A DNA stretch of 64,000 nt from Modicisalibacter sp049808615 (GCF_049808615.1 NZ_JBNCAN010000003.1:124001-188000), one strand, 5' to 3'. Positions 17,922 to 26,779 are shown, counted from the stretch's first letter. The notes: generated by a model from the sequence alone, not told the origin. Numbers and translations: made by a program.

Positions 17922-19531
17922 TCACCTGCGCCCAGCGTCTGCTCGATCTACTCGAGGCCTACGGCATCGATACCGTGTTCGGCATTCCCGGCGTGCATAC
18001 CATCGAGCTGTATCGCGGTTTCGATACCAGCCCGTTGCACCACATCACCCCGCGTCATGAGCAGGGTGCAGGCTTTATGGCGGACGGCTACGCCCGGTCC
18101 ACCGGCAAGCCTGCAGCCTGTTTCATCATCACCGGCCCGGGCATGACCAATATCGCTACCGCCATGGGTCAGGCCCTGGCGGACTCCATTCCCATGCTGG
18201 TGATCTCCGGGGTCAACCGCCGCGACACTCTGGGCCGTGGTCAAGGGCGGCTGCACGAGTTACCCAACCAGCAGCAGACCCTGGCCGGGGTCAGCGTATT
18301 CAGCCACACCCTGCTCGATGCCAATGCCCTGGATGAGGTGATGGCCCGGGCCTTCGCGGTATTCCAGAGTGCCCGGCCGGGGCCGGTGCATATCGAGATT
18401 CCGCTGGATGTGATGCCGCAACCAGTCAACGATGCCCCGATTCGCGTGCCGCGTTTTTATCCACCCGCAGCCTCGCCAGCCGCACTGGATGAGGCTGCCG
18501 CCTGGCTCACCGAGGCCCGGCGACCGCTGATATTGCTGGGCGGAGGTTGTGCCAATGCCGCGGCCAGTGCCCGTGCCCTGGTGGAACGCCTGGATGCGCC
18601 GGCCATGACCACCATCAACGCCCGAGGTGTGCTGGGCGTGGGTCATCCACTGGATCTTGGAAACTGCTCCAGCCTCCCCGCGGGGCGTGAACTGGCCTTG
18701 AAAGCAGACGTGGTGCTGGCGCTGGGCACCGAGCTCGGTGAAACCGACTACGACCTGGTCGCCGATGAAGGCTTCATCCTCGAGGGCCGTCTGATCCGGG
18801 TGGATATCGACCCGCAGCAGCTGGCACGCAACCGACTACCCGATCTGGCCCTGCTCGGCGATGTCGGCGAGGTCATGAAGGGAATTGCCGAGCGCTTGTT
18901 GAAAGCCGAACGGCTTTCCGACCGAGCCGGTCGCGATGGCATCGTCCAGGCCGATGCGGTACGTCAGCGCCTGGCCCTACGCGAGCGTCCGGATGTTGCG
19001 CCCTATGCAGAATGGCTGGATGCGCTGCGCCAAGCGCTGCCCGAGGCCACCATCGTCGGCGATTCCACCGGACCGGTGTATGCCGGCAACTTCCTGATCG
19101 ACATGCCCGCGCCCCGGCGCTGGTTCAATGCCGCCACCGGTTACGGCACCCTGGGCTACGCCCTGCCCGCGGCAATCGGTGCGGCGATCGCCGTTCCCGA
19201 GCGGCCAGTGATCGCACTGGTCGGCGATGGCGGTCTGATGTTCACGCTGAGCGAGCTGGCCACCGCTCGGGACGCAAGCTTACCGCTGGCGGTGGTAATC
19301 TGGAACAATCAGGGCTATGGCGAGATTCGTCGCTATATGGATAGCCATGACGTGGCGCGCCGAGGGGTCGAGCTGACCGCCCCAGAGTTCTCGGCGCTGG
19401 CCCAAGGCTTCGGCTGCGAGCATCGGTATGCGGGCACACCCGAAGCGCTGGCTGAGGCACTACAGGCATCGCAACGAGGCTCTCAAAAGATGCGGGCACC
19501 GACACTAATCGAGGTGACCGCCAAGGATTGA
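17918..19531 (+). CDS. aruI: Thiamine-diphosphate decarboxylase, AruI-like (2-ketoarginine decarboxylase)
   Basis: Thiamine-diphosphate enzyme of the acetolactate-synthase fold, 537 residues. The catalytic Glu48 lies in TPRHEQGAGFMADGYAR, the central domain spans about 190-330, and the cofactor motif is GDGGLMFTLSELATA followed by NNQGYGEIRRYM. The sequence strongly resembles 5-guanidino-2-oxopentanoate decarboxylase (AruI) of the arginine transaminase pathway, which turns 2-ketoarginine into 4-guanidinobutyraldehyde and CO2. aruH and a basic-amino-acid ABC transporter follow, supporting this. Unexpected is its four-base overlap with tmpB, which makes it part of the tmp transcript. Decarboxylation of another 2-oxo acid is possible. 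Confidence 0.75.
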   Translation: MITCAQRLLDLLEAYGIDTVFGIPGVHTIELYRGFDTSPLHHITPRHEQGAGFMADGYARSTGKPAACFIITGPGMTNIATAMGQALADSIPMLVISGVNRRDTLGRGQGRLHELPNQQQTLAGVSVFSHTLLDANALDEVMARAFAVFQSARPGPVHIEIPLDVMPQPVNDAPIRVPRFYPPAASPAALDEAAAWLTEARRPLILLGGGCANAAASARALVERLDAPAMTTINARGVLGVGHPLDLGNCSSLPAGRELALKADVVLALGTELGETDYDLVADEGFILEGRLIRVDIDPQQLARNRLPDLALLGDVGEVMKGIAERLLKAERLSDRAGRDGIVQADAVRQRLALRERPDVAPYAEWLDALRQALPEATIVGDSTGPVYAGNFLIDMPAPRRWFNAATGYGTLGYALPAAIGAAIAVPERPVIALVGDGGLMFTLSELATARDASLPLAVVIWNNQGYGEIRRYMDSHDVARRGVELTAPEFSALAQGFGCEHRYAGTPEALAEALQASQRGSQKMRAPTLIEVTAKD

Positions 19532-19616
19532 TCCCGTTTATTTTTCTTTTCGTTTCCCCGCCGAGAGGCGGCAAAGCGCTACACACCGGCGCTTTACACA
19601 ATAACGAGGTAACGCT

Positions 19617-20564
19617 ATGACGGCTCCAACTATCTTTCATCCTTCCTTGCATCGTGGCCTGATGATCATCGGCCTGATGTTGACCTCCATGACCGCTCAG
19701 GCCCAGGACGAGGCGAGCCAGGTCAATTTCGTGGTCCCGCCCTGGCCCGGCGTCACGGTCAAGACCGAGATCGTCGCCCAGCTCATCGATGAGCTGGGTT
19801 ATCGAGCCAATCGCCTCGACATGAGCAGCACCGTGGGCTACAGCACCCTGCAGTCCGGCGACAGCGATGTCTTTCTGGGCGGTTGGCTACCTGCTCAGCA
19901 GAAGATCTACGACGCGGCCATGGAATCCGATGCCATCGTCGATCTGGGCAACAACGTCGAGGGCGCGCGCATGGGCTTCGCGGTGCCTGGCTATGTCCAT
20001 GACGCCGGCATCACCAGCGCCACTCAGCTGGACGAGCCCGAGAATCGCGAACGCTTTGGCGGAGAGTTCTACTCCATCGAAAGCGGCTCCACCGTCAGCG
20101 AATCGATCCACGACGCCGCAGACGCGGACATTCACGGCCTGGGCGATTGGGACATTCGCGAATCCTCTACCGCCGGCATGTTGGCGGAGGTCGATGCCGC
20201 CTATCGCGAAAAGCGTTGGATCGTCTTCTACGGCTGGACGCCCCACTGGATGGCACCCAAGTACGACATGGCCATTCTCGATGATCCGGCCAACGTCTAC
20301 GGTCCGGAAAACGGCAAGAGCGATATTCGCACCATCGTCCGGCGTGACTTCAGCGACGCCAATCCCAACCTGACTCGGCTTCTCGATCAGGTGGTCTTCA
20401 GCGCCGAAGAACAAAGCCAGTTCATCGATGAGTTTAGCCAGCAGGAAAAGGACCTGGAAGACGTCGCCGAGTCCTGGATCGAATCTCACCCCGACCAGAT
20501 CAAGACGTTTCTGGAAGGCGTGACGACCCGAGACGGTGAGCCGGCCACGAGCGCCATCGACTGA
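19617..20564 (+). CDS. ProX/OpuAC-type betaine substrate-binding protein, without its own permease
   Basis: Periplasmic binding protein of 315 residues for glycine betaine, choline, carnitine or related trimethylammonium compounds. It has a signal peptide (about 1-30, ending SMTAQAQ), then VNFVVPPWPGVTVKTEI, the STVGYSTLQSGDSDVFLGGW stretch and FYGWTPHWM, all typical of the ProX/ChoX group with its aromatic cage. No ProV or ProW homologue lies in the window, so it is an orphan that may feed a distant transporter. It sits between aruI and aruH, 85 bases after aruI. A good fit is delivery of the TmpA substrate or of glycine betaine (inference). Confidence 0.85.
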   Translation: MTAPTIFHPSLHRGLMIIGLMLTSMTAQAQDEASQVNFVVPPWPGVTVKTEIVAQLIDELGYRANRLDMSSTVGYSTLQSGDSDVFLGGWLPAQQKIYDAAMESDAIVDLGNNVEGARMGFAVPGYVHDAGITSATQLDEPENRERFGGEFYSIESGSTVSESIHDAADADIHGLGDWDIRESSTAGMLAEVDAAYREKRWIVFYGWTPHWMAPKYDMAILDDPANVYGPENGKSDIRTIVRRDFSDANPNLTRLLDQVVFSAEEQSQFIDEFSQQEKDLEDVAESWIESHPDQIKTFLEGVTTRDGEPATSAID

Positions 20565-20614
20565 ACGCTCGTTCGATTCATTATCCCTTTAGACCACGCC
20601 ATGAGGAGCAATTC

Positions 20615-21796
20615 ATGCATTACTCCGCCTTGACCTCTCGCATTGCCGGCGAGGGGGCAGCCGCCTGGGATATTCACTTCCATGCCATGGAGCGCAAGGC
20701 CCGGGGAGAGGATATCATCGTGCTCTCCATAGGCGATCCGGATTTCGTTACACCCCGGCCGATCATCGACAGCGCCGTGGCTAGCCTGCAGGCTGGTGCG
20801 ACCCACTACGCCGACGTCCAGGGCAAGCCGCGCCTGCGCAAGCTGATCGCCGAACGCCATCGCAGTAAGGCCGGCGAGGCGGACGCGGACAACGTCGCGG
20901 TGCTCGCCGGCGCCCAGTGCGGGCTCTACGCCGTCGCCCAGTGCCTGCTCGATCCCGGTGACGAGGTGATCGTCTTCGAGCCCATGTACGTGACCTACGA
21001 AGCGGTCCTGCAAGCCACCGGCGCCACCCTGGTGTCGGTACCACTGCGGGCGGACGAAAATTTTCTGCCCCGAGCGGTGGATATCGAGGCCGCGATCACG
21101 CCGCGCACCCGGGCGATCATGGTCAATAGCCCGCATAACCCCACCGGCCAGGTGCTAAGTCGGGAGCACTGGCAGGCCATCGCTGATGCGTGTCAGCGTC
21201 ATGATCTGTGGCTGATCTCCGATGAAGTCTATGGCGAACTGGTTTTCGAGGACGAACATATCTGCCCCGCCAGCCTACCCGGCATGGCGGAGCGAACCGC
21301 GGTGGTGGACAGCCTGTCGAAATCCCATGCGATGACCGGCTGGCGCCTGGGCTGGGTGATCGGGCCAAAACCCTTGGTCGAACATCTGACCAATCTGGCG
21401 CTATGCATGCTCTATGGCTGTCCGGATTTCATTCAGGACGCCGCTTGTACCGCCCTGGAGCATCCGCCGCAGGAGCTTGCGCAGATGCGCGAGACCTATC
21501 GACAACGCCGGGATGTGGTGCTGGCGACCCTTGCCGACAGCGAGGTACTCGAGGTGCTCACACCCAAGGCCGGCATGTTCATGATGGTCGACATTCGCCG
21601 TACCGGCTTGTCCACCCAGGCTTTCGCCGATCGTCTACTGGCGGAGCAAAATGTCTCGGTGCTTTCCGGCGAGGCGTTTGGGCCCTCGGCGGCAGGCTTC
21701 GTGCGCTTGAGCCTGACGGTCGACGCGGAGCTACTGGGCGAGGCCTGTCGGCGGATCGAGCGCTGTGCCGAGCAATGCCTGACAACGACAACCTGA
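20615..21796 (+). CDS. aruH: Arginine:pyruvate transaminase AruH-like aminotransferase
   Basis: Fold-type I PLP aminotransferase of 393 residues. The N-terminus MHYSALTSRIAGEGAAAWDIH, the blocks VLAGAQCGLYAVAQCLLDPG and NSPHNPTG, the PLP lysine Lys236 in SLSKSHAMTGWRLGW, and the end SVLSGEAFGPSAAGFVRLSL closely resemble AruH of Pseudomonas. AruH transfers the amino group of L-arginine to pyruvate, giving 2-ketoarginine and alanine. Together with AruI and the ABC transporter next door this forms the arginine transaminase route down to 4-guanidinobutyraldehyde. The later enzymes (aldehyde dehydrogenase, guanidinobutyrase) are not adjacent. AGGAG precedes the ATG. Confidence 0.85.
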   Translation: MHYSALTSRIAGEGAAAWDIHFHAMERKARGEDIIVLSIGDPDFVTPRPIIDSAVASLQAGATHYADVQGKPRLRKLIAERHRSKAGEADADNVAVLAGAQCGLYAVAQCLLDPGDEVIVFEPMYVTYEAVLQATGATLVSVPLRADENFLPRAVDIEAAITPRTRAIMVNSPHNPTGQVLSREHWQAIADACQRHDLWLISDEVYGELVFEDEHICPASLPGMAERTAVVDSLSKSHAMTGWRLGWVIGPKPLVEHLTNLALCMLYGCPDFIQDAACTALEHPPQELAQMRETYRQRRDVVLATLADSEVLEVLTPKAGMFMMVDIRRTGLSTQAFADRLLAEQNVSVLSGEAFGPSAAGFVRLSLTVDAELLGEACRRIERCAEQCLTTTT

Positions 21797-21802
21797 GTGC
21801 CT

Positions 21803-22582
21803 ATGAATACAACAACGTCTGCCCCGATGATCGATGCTCGCCATCTGGTCAAATGCTTTGGAGAACTCGAAGTTCTCAAGGATGTGTCCCTCACCGTCAG
21901 TGAGGGCCAGGTGGTCTCGATCATCGGCTCCAGCGGCTCCGGCAAGAGCACGCTACTACGCTGCATGAACCTGCTCGAACGGCCGAATCGAGGTGAACTG
22001 ACCATCGCCGACGAGAATATTAGTTTCACTCACGACGCAGAAGGCAACATCACCGGTCTGGATCGCCGCCAGATTCATCGTTTGCGCGCCAAGGTCACCA
22101 TGGTGTTCCAGCAATTCAACCTGTGGCCGCATCTGACCGTGTTGGGCAACGTCATCGAGGCGCCGCTGCGGGTGCGTGGCTTGAGTCGGCGCAAGGCTGT
22201 CAAGCTCGGCGAGCATTATCTGGCCAAGGTGGGATTGTCCGACAAGCGTGACCAATACCCGGCCTATCTTTCCGGCGGCCAGCAGCAGCGGGTTGCCATT
22301 GCCCGGGCACTGGCCATGGAGCCTCGGGTGCTATTGTTCGACGAGCCCACCTCGGCCCTGGACCCGGAACTGGTCAGCGAGGTGCTGGGCGTGATCCGCG
22401 ATCTCGCTGCCGAGGGTCGTACCATGCTGATGGTGACCCACGAGATGAGCTTTGCCCGGGAAGTCTCTCATCAGGTGGTGTTCCTGCACGAAGGGGAGAT
22501 CGCCGAGGCCGGCACACCGCAGCAAGTCTTCGAACACGCCAGCAACGAACGCTGCCGGCAGTTTCTGTCCAGCGTGGCCTGA
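21803..22582 (+). CDS. Polar amino-acid ABC transporter ATP-binding protein (HisP/GlnQ type)
   Basis: ATPase of about 259 residues with Walker A GSSGSGKST, Q-loop VFQQFNLWPHLTV, signature LSGGQQQRVAIARAL, Walker B VLLFDEPTSALD and switch His in VTHEM. It drives uptake with the permeases at 23505 and 24240. Given aruH and aruI alongside, arginine or another basic amino acid is the likely substrate. An alternative GTG start at 21797 directly follows the aruH stop. Confidence 0.93.
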   Translation: MNTTTSAPMIDARHLVKCFGELEVLKDVSLTVSEGQVVSIIGSSGSGKSTLLRCMNLLERPNRGELTIADENISFTHDAEGNITGLDRRQIHRLRAKVTMVFQQFNLWPHLTVLGNVIEAPLRVRGLSRRKAVKLGEHYLAKVGLSDKRDQYPAYLSGGQQQRVAIARALAMEPRVLLFDEPTSALDPELVSEVLGVIRDLAAEGRTMLMVTHEMSFAREVSHQVVFLHEGEIAEAGTPQQVFEHASNERCRQFLSSVA

Positions 22583-22637
22583 CGATATTTTATAACGTCT
22601 GCAACACCCCAAAAGAAAACAATGAAAGAGGCGAATA

Positions 22638-23423
22638 ATGAAATCCACACCGATGAAACACAGCTTGATCATGGCGGCCGGTATTATCACTCTGGCCTTG
22701 AACACTAGCGGTCTGGCAGCGGAGCCGCTCAAGATCGGCATTGCGGCGGAGCCCTATCCCCCCTTCACCTACAAGGGTGCCAACGGCGACTGGACCGGTT
22801 TCGAGGTCGAACTTGGCTTACTGTTGTGTGAGGAGATGCAGATGGAGTGCGAGATCGCTCCGACCGGCTGGAGCGGCATCTTTCCGGCACTGAACTCCGG
22901 CAAGATCGACATGATCATGAATTCCCTGTCGATCACTGATAAACGCAAGCGAGTCATCGACTTCACCAATCCCTACTACTACACCCCTGCCGCCTACGTC
23001 GCCGCCAAGGGTACCGCCCTTGAGGTTCCCGACGGGCTCGATGGCAAGATCCTGGGCGTGCAGGGCGCCACCACCAACGCCACCTATGCGCGGCGGGAAC
23101 TACGCGACAGCGGCGTCGAACTCAAGATCTACGATCAGCAGGAACAGGTCAACCGCGACCTGCTGGCCGGTCGTATCGACGTCATGCTCGCCGACGAGAT
23201 CGCCATGACCGAATTCGTCGAACGGGACGAAGCCCAGGATTACGCCATCGTCGCCACGGCACCCAAGCATGAGGCCTTCGGTGAAGGCATCGGCATCGGC
23301 CTGCGCAAGAATGACGACGAGCTTGAAAGCAAGCTGAACGACGCCATCGCCGCAGTGGTAGAAAGCGGTCAGTGCGGCGAGCTATCGCAGCGTTACTTCG
23401 ATACGGATATCTGCGGCGGCTGA
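22638..23423 (+). CDS. Periplasmic amino-acid-binding protein (ArgT/HisJ type)
   Basis: The 261 residues have a signal peptide (about 1-30) and a type-II binding-protein fold: KIGIAAEPYPPFTYKG, WSGIFPALNSGKIDMIMNSLSIT and the conserved FTNPYYYTPA. It captures a basic or polar amino acid for the HisPQM-like transporter around it; arginine is inferred from aruHI. A strong stem-loop follows the gene and probably raises its expression above that of the permeases. Confidence 0.92.
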   Translation: MKSTPMKHSLIMAAGIITLALNTSGLAAEPLKIGIAAEPYPPFTYKGANGDWTGFEVELGLLLCEEMQMECEIAPTGWSGIFPALNSGKIDMIMNSLSITDKRKRVIDFTNPYYYTPAAYVAAKGTALEVPDGLDGKILGVQGATTNATYARRELRDSGVELKIYDQQEQVNRDLLAGRIDVMLADEIAMTEFVERDEAQDYAIVATAPKHEAFGEGIGIGLRKNDDELESKLNDAIAAVVESGQCGELSQRYFDTDICGG

Positions 23424-23445
23424 TCGCCTTTCCTATCTCATCGTC

Positions 23446-23476
23446 TCTTTCGCCAGGGCAAGTCCCTGGCGAAAGA
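23446..23476 (+). terminator. Strong stem-loop between binding protein and permeases
   Basis: Arms TCTTTCGCCAGGG (23446-23458) and CCCTGGCGAAAGA (23464-23476) pair perfectly over 13 bp with a 5-base loop. There is no T run, so it is more likely an mRNA-protecting or partly terminating hairpin than a full terminator. This is common downstream of highly expressed binding-protein genes. Confidence 0.7.
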
Positions 23477-23504
23477 TCCTGCTCATTCGAGAAAGAACCT
23501 CATC

Positions 23505-24215
23505 ATGGAAAACTATCAGAACGAAGGACTTCAGGCCTGGGCCGACCCCATCCTGCAAGGGGCGCTCGTGACGATAGAAATCGCCTTGCTGGCCTACGCC
23601 ATCGGCCTGGTGCTGGGGCTGATCGGCGCCAGCGCGCGGTTGAGCGGCTGGGGGCCTTTACAGGCCCTGGCCACCGCCTATTCCACCCTGGTGCGAGCCA
23701 TACCTGAGTTATTGCTGATCATTCTGCTCTACTACGCTGGCACCCAGGCGCTCAATGCGGGGCTCGGCGCCCTGGGGTTCGAAAGCGCCATGCAGATCAG
23801 TGGCTTCGTCACCGCCGTCGGGGTACTGGCCTTCGTTCAGGGCGCCTACATGACCGAGGTGTTTCGTGGCGCCATTCTGGCCATTCCTCGCGGCCAGCTC
23901 GAAGCTGCGGATGCCTATGGTTTCTCGCGCTGGACCCGGTTTCATCGTTTCGTGATTCCCGGCATGTTGCCCAATGCCCTGCCCGGCATGTCCAACCTGT
24001 GGCTGATCCTGGTCAAGGATACGGCGTTGATCAGCGTGATCGGCTTCGAGGAGTTGTTCTTCACCGCCCAGCAAGCGGCGGCGAGCACCCGCTCCTACTT
24101 CCTGTTCTACAGCGTCGCGGGAGCGCTCTATCTGGTCATGACATTGGGCTCCAACGCGCTTTTCGGCTGGGCGGAGCGCATCGTTCGGCGTGGCCAGCTC
24201 CCAGACAACGCCTAG
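23505..24215 (+). CDS. Amino-acid ABC transporter permease (HisQ type)
   Basis: Inner-membrane permease of 236 residues with about five helices. The cytoplasmic EAA loop reads GAILAIPRGQLEAADAYGFS, the site that contacts the ATPase. It forms a heterodimeric channel with the permease 24 bases downstream; RAIPELLLIILLYYAGTQ is typical of HisQ/ArtQ members. Confidence 0.92.
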   Translation: MENYQNEGLQAWADPILQGALVTIEIALLAYAIGLVLGLIGASARLSGWGPLQALATAYSTLVRAIPELLLIILLYYAGTQALNAGLGALGFESAMQISGFVTAVGVLAFVQGAYMTEVFRGAILAIPRGQLEAADAYGFSRWTRFHRFVIPGMLPNALPGMSNLWLILVKDTALISVIGFEELFFTAQQAAASTRSYFLFYSVAGALYLVMTLGSNALFGWAERIVRRGQLPDNA

Positions 24216-24239
24216 GGCAACTTCCAAGAGAACAACGCC

Positions 24240-24968
24240 ATGGACTTTTCCTGGATCTTCGATCCGTTCTATCAAGAGTATCTCTGGACGGGTTTCGTCA
24301 ACACGCTGCTGCTGGTGGCGGTGTCCGGTATTCTGGGGCTGATACTGGCGGTCATCATCGCCCTGGTCCAGCTCACCGCGCCCAAGCCGATTGCCATGCT
24401 GGTACGCGGCTTCACCACGGTGATTCGCGGCACGCCGCTGCTGGTGCAGCTGTTCTTCTTCTATGACGGCGTGGGCCGCCTGCTGCCGCAGATTCCCGGC
24501 ATTCAGGAAAGTATCATCTGGCCCCTGCTGCGCGACCCGTTTTTCTACGGCGCCCTGACCTTCATCATCAGCGTGGGCGCCTATTCCGGGGAGGTGATTC
24601 GCGGCGCCATGCTCAGTGTACCCAGCGGTGAGCTGGCCGCAGGCCGCGCCTTCGGTTTGTCGCGCTGGCAGGTGCTGTACCGGTTATGGCTGCCTCGCGC
24701 CGTTCAGATTTGCCTGCCGACGCTTACCGGCGAAATGATCCTGCTGCTCAAATCCGTGCCTTTGGTATCCACCATCGCCGTCATGGACCTGCTCAAGGCC
24801 GCCAACCTGGTGCGTGACGAGACCTTCCTGGTCTATGAGCCGCTGCTGTTGATTGCAGGTATCTATATCGCCTTGACCCTGGTATTGACCATCAGCATGC
24901 GCTTCATCGAGCGCAACTTTCCCGGCGCCCAGCCAGCCAAGATGCGGCGCCGGCTGCTGCCCGGCTAG
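24240..24968 (+). CDS. Amino-acid ABC transporter permease (HisM type)
   Basis: Inner-membrane permease of 242 residues and partner of the preceding permease. The EAA loop is GAMLSVPSGELAAGRAFGLS, followed by SVPLVSTIAVMDLLKAAN near 178-195. Its 3' part (24789-24896) has a diverged second copy at 26622-26729, after the MFS gene. Confidence 0.92.
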   Translation: MDFSWIFDPFYQEYLWTGFVNTLLLVAVSGILGLILAVIIALVQLTAPKPIAMLVRGFTTVIRGTPLLVQLFFFYDGVGRLLPQIPGIQESIIWPLLRDPFFYGALTFIISVGAYSGEVIRGAMLSVPSGELAAGRAFGLSRWQVLYRLWLPRAVQICLPTLTGEMILLLKSVPLVSTIAVMDLLKAANLVRDETFLVYEPLLLIAGIYIALTLVLTISMRFIERNFPGAQPAKMRRRLLPG

Positions 24969-25130
24969 CGGCAACGGCTCGTATGTCATGGAAGCATTCA
25001 AGGTCGCCGCGATACAGCAAGACCAACAGCGGCGCCTTCATTCTTCCCGAGGATAGTGCCATTCTTGCAGGCTGAGCGACGGCGCCAATGGGCGCCGCTC
25101 GTAACTATTCCCAGGGAATGGAGACATGAC

Positions 25131-26621
25131 TTGACGAAGCGGCGATCCGATGCAGTAGAGGCAAATGCCGAGACAATCGCGGATTCGACCCGCTGGCGCA
25201 TTCTGATGGTCCTACTGGCCGCCATCGCCATGTCGCTGATCAATGTCAGCATCGTCAACGTCGCCCTGCCCTCCATCCAGCAGGGGCTGGGGGCCTCCCA
25301 GTCCGATCTGCAGTGGGTGCTATCCGGCTATGCATTAACCTTCGGCGTGGTGCTGGTGGCCGCCGGCCGCGCCGGCGATCTCCTGGGGCGCGGGGGCATC
25401 TTCATCGTCGGCGTGGCAGTGTTCACGGCAGCCTCCATTGCCTCGGGCCTGGCCCCGGATGCCGACTGGCTCAATGTCGCCCGGTTCGTGCAGGGTGTCG
25501 GCTCGGGGTTGTTGAGTCCCCAGGCCGTGGGCATGATTCAACAATATTTTCGTGCCGCCGAGCGCGGCAGGGCGTTCGGCTACTTCGGCACTGCGGTCGG
25601 TCTGTCGGTGGGCATCGGCCCGGTGCTGGGCGGTCTGCTGATTGAACTTGGCGGCGCCGATCTCGGCTGGCGCCTGACGTTTCTGGCCAATGTGCCCATC
25701 GGTATCGCCGCCATCGTCATGGCGTTTGCCTGGTTCCCGAAACCGCTGTTCAGCCAGGGAGCGAACACTGCCTCGAGCACCTCGCGCCGAGTGATCGCCA
25801 CGTTCCGCTCCCTGGACCCGATTGGTGCAGTACTGCTGGGCCTTGCCGTGTTCGCCGCCCTGTTTCCGTTCATGGAGTCCGAGTCGTCACCTCTCACCTG
25901 GCTGCTGCTCCCGCTTGGCATCGCACTCGTCGCATTCTGGATTCGCTGGGAGCGACGCTACGCCCGCCTGGGCCGCAGCCCGATGGTGGATCTGAGCATA
26001 TTCTCCACGCGCAGTTTCACCAATGGCGCCCTCATCATGACCCTGTACTTCACCGGGATGACCAGTATCTGGGTACTGGTGGCGCTGTATCTGCAGCAGG
26101 GCCTGGGTGAATCCGCCCTTGCAACCGGTCTTATCAGCACGCCGGCCGCCTTCATCTCGGCCTTCGCAGCCAACTGGGCAGGCCGGCGGGTGATGACCTA
26201 TGGGCGCAAGATGGTTATTTGGGGTCTGTTTCTCGCACTCATCGGCCTCGCCGCGAGTATCACTGTCGTGCTGCTGCACGCAGGGGGCTATCTGAGCATC
26301 TGGTGGCTGCTGCTCTCCCTGGCGCTGATCGGCGTGGCCCAGGGCGCTGTGATCAGCCCCAATCAGGCGCTGACCCTGGCGGAGGTTCCCCTGCAGTACG
26401 CAGGAAGCTCCGGCGCCATCATGCAGACCGGCCAGCGCATCGGCACCTCCATCGGCATCGCCGTGATCACCGCAGCGGTCTTTGCCTCGCTTAACGTAAC
26501 CTCCTGGTCGTTGGCCGTGACCTTCGGGTTCGGCCTGATCATGCTCGTCGTGCTTTGTGCGCTCGGGGTCGCACTCAAGGATCTGCGGGATCGGTCGCAC
26601 GACTATCGACGTAGCCAGTAG
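25131..26621 (+). CDS. MFS drug/metabolite exporter, DHA2 (14-helix) family
   Basis: Proton-coupled exporter of about 496 residues with 13-14 hydrophobic segments. DHA2 marks are NVSIVNVALPSIQQGLGAS in helix 1, WVLSGYALTFGVVLVAAGRAGDLLGRG (motif A), and GVGSGLLSPQAVGMIQQYF with GPVLGGLL (motif C). Start taken as TTG 25131, with GGAG seven bases upstream; an in-frame ATG at 25056 would add 25 unlikely residues. It lies 160 bases after the ABC permease and directly before a fragment of a second such permease, as if inserted next to a duplicated operon end. Substrate unknown; a role in siderophore export is conceivable but not shown. Confidence 0.88.
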   Translation: MTKRRSDAVEANAETIADSTRWRILMVLLAAIAMSLINVSIVNVALPSIQQGLGASQSDLQWVLSGYALTFGVVLVAAGRAGDLLGRGGIFIVGVAVFTAASIASGLAPDADWLNVARFVQGVGSGLLSPQAVGMIQQYFRAAERGRAFGYFGTAVGLSVGIGPVLGGLLIELGGADLGWRLTFLANVPIGIAAIVMAFAWFPKPLFSQGANTASSTSRRVIATFRSLDPIGAVLLGLAVFAALFPFMESESSPLTWLLLPLGIALVAFWIRWERRYARLGRSPMVDLSIFSTRSFTNGALIMTLYFTGMTSIWVLVALYLQQGLGESALATGLISTPAAFISAFAANWAGRRVMTYGRKMVIWGLFLALIGLAASITVVLLHAGGYLSIWWLLLSLALIGVAQGAVISPNQALTLAEVPLQYAGSSGAIMQTGQRIGTSIGIAVITAAVFASLNVTSWSLAVTFGFGLIMLVVLCALGVALKDLRDRSHDYRRSQ

Positions 26622-26729
26622 CTGCTCAAGGCCACCGACCTGGTCCGCGACGAGACTTTCCTGATCTATGAACCCTTGTCGTTGATTGCAGGTATCCATG
26701 TCGCCTTGACCATGGTACTGACCATCAGC
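26622..26729 (+). pseudogene. 3' fragment of a second HisM-type permease gene
   Basis: These 108 bases align without gaps to 24789-24896 in the HisM-type permease with about 15 differences by hand count (about 86% identity). They still read in frame as LLKATDLVRDETFLIYEPLS and onward against LLKAANLVRDETFLVYEPLL in the intact gene. Most changes are silent or conservative, so the sequence evolved as coding DNA before it was cut off. It begins right at the stop codon of the MFS gene. The homology stops at 26729. Confidence 0.8.
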
Positions 26730-26768
26730 CGTTATGCTTTAGTAGCGAAGGTTGACGAGACAATTCAT

Positions 26769-26779
26769 TGGTCTGACCA
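26769..26779. promoter_or_regulatory. GntR/FadR-type operator-like palindrome
   Basis: TGGTCTGACCA is a perfect 11-base palindrome of the form TGGTnnnACCA used by FadR-subfamily GntR regulators, which commonly control TRAP and sugar-acid operons. It lies 256 bases before the TRAP binding-protein gene. No gntR gene is in the window. Confidence 0.45.
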
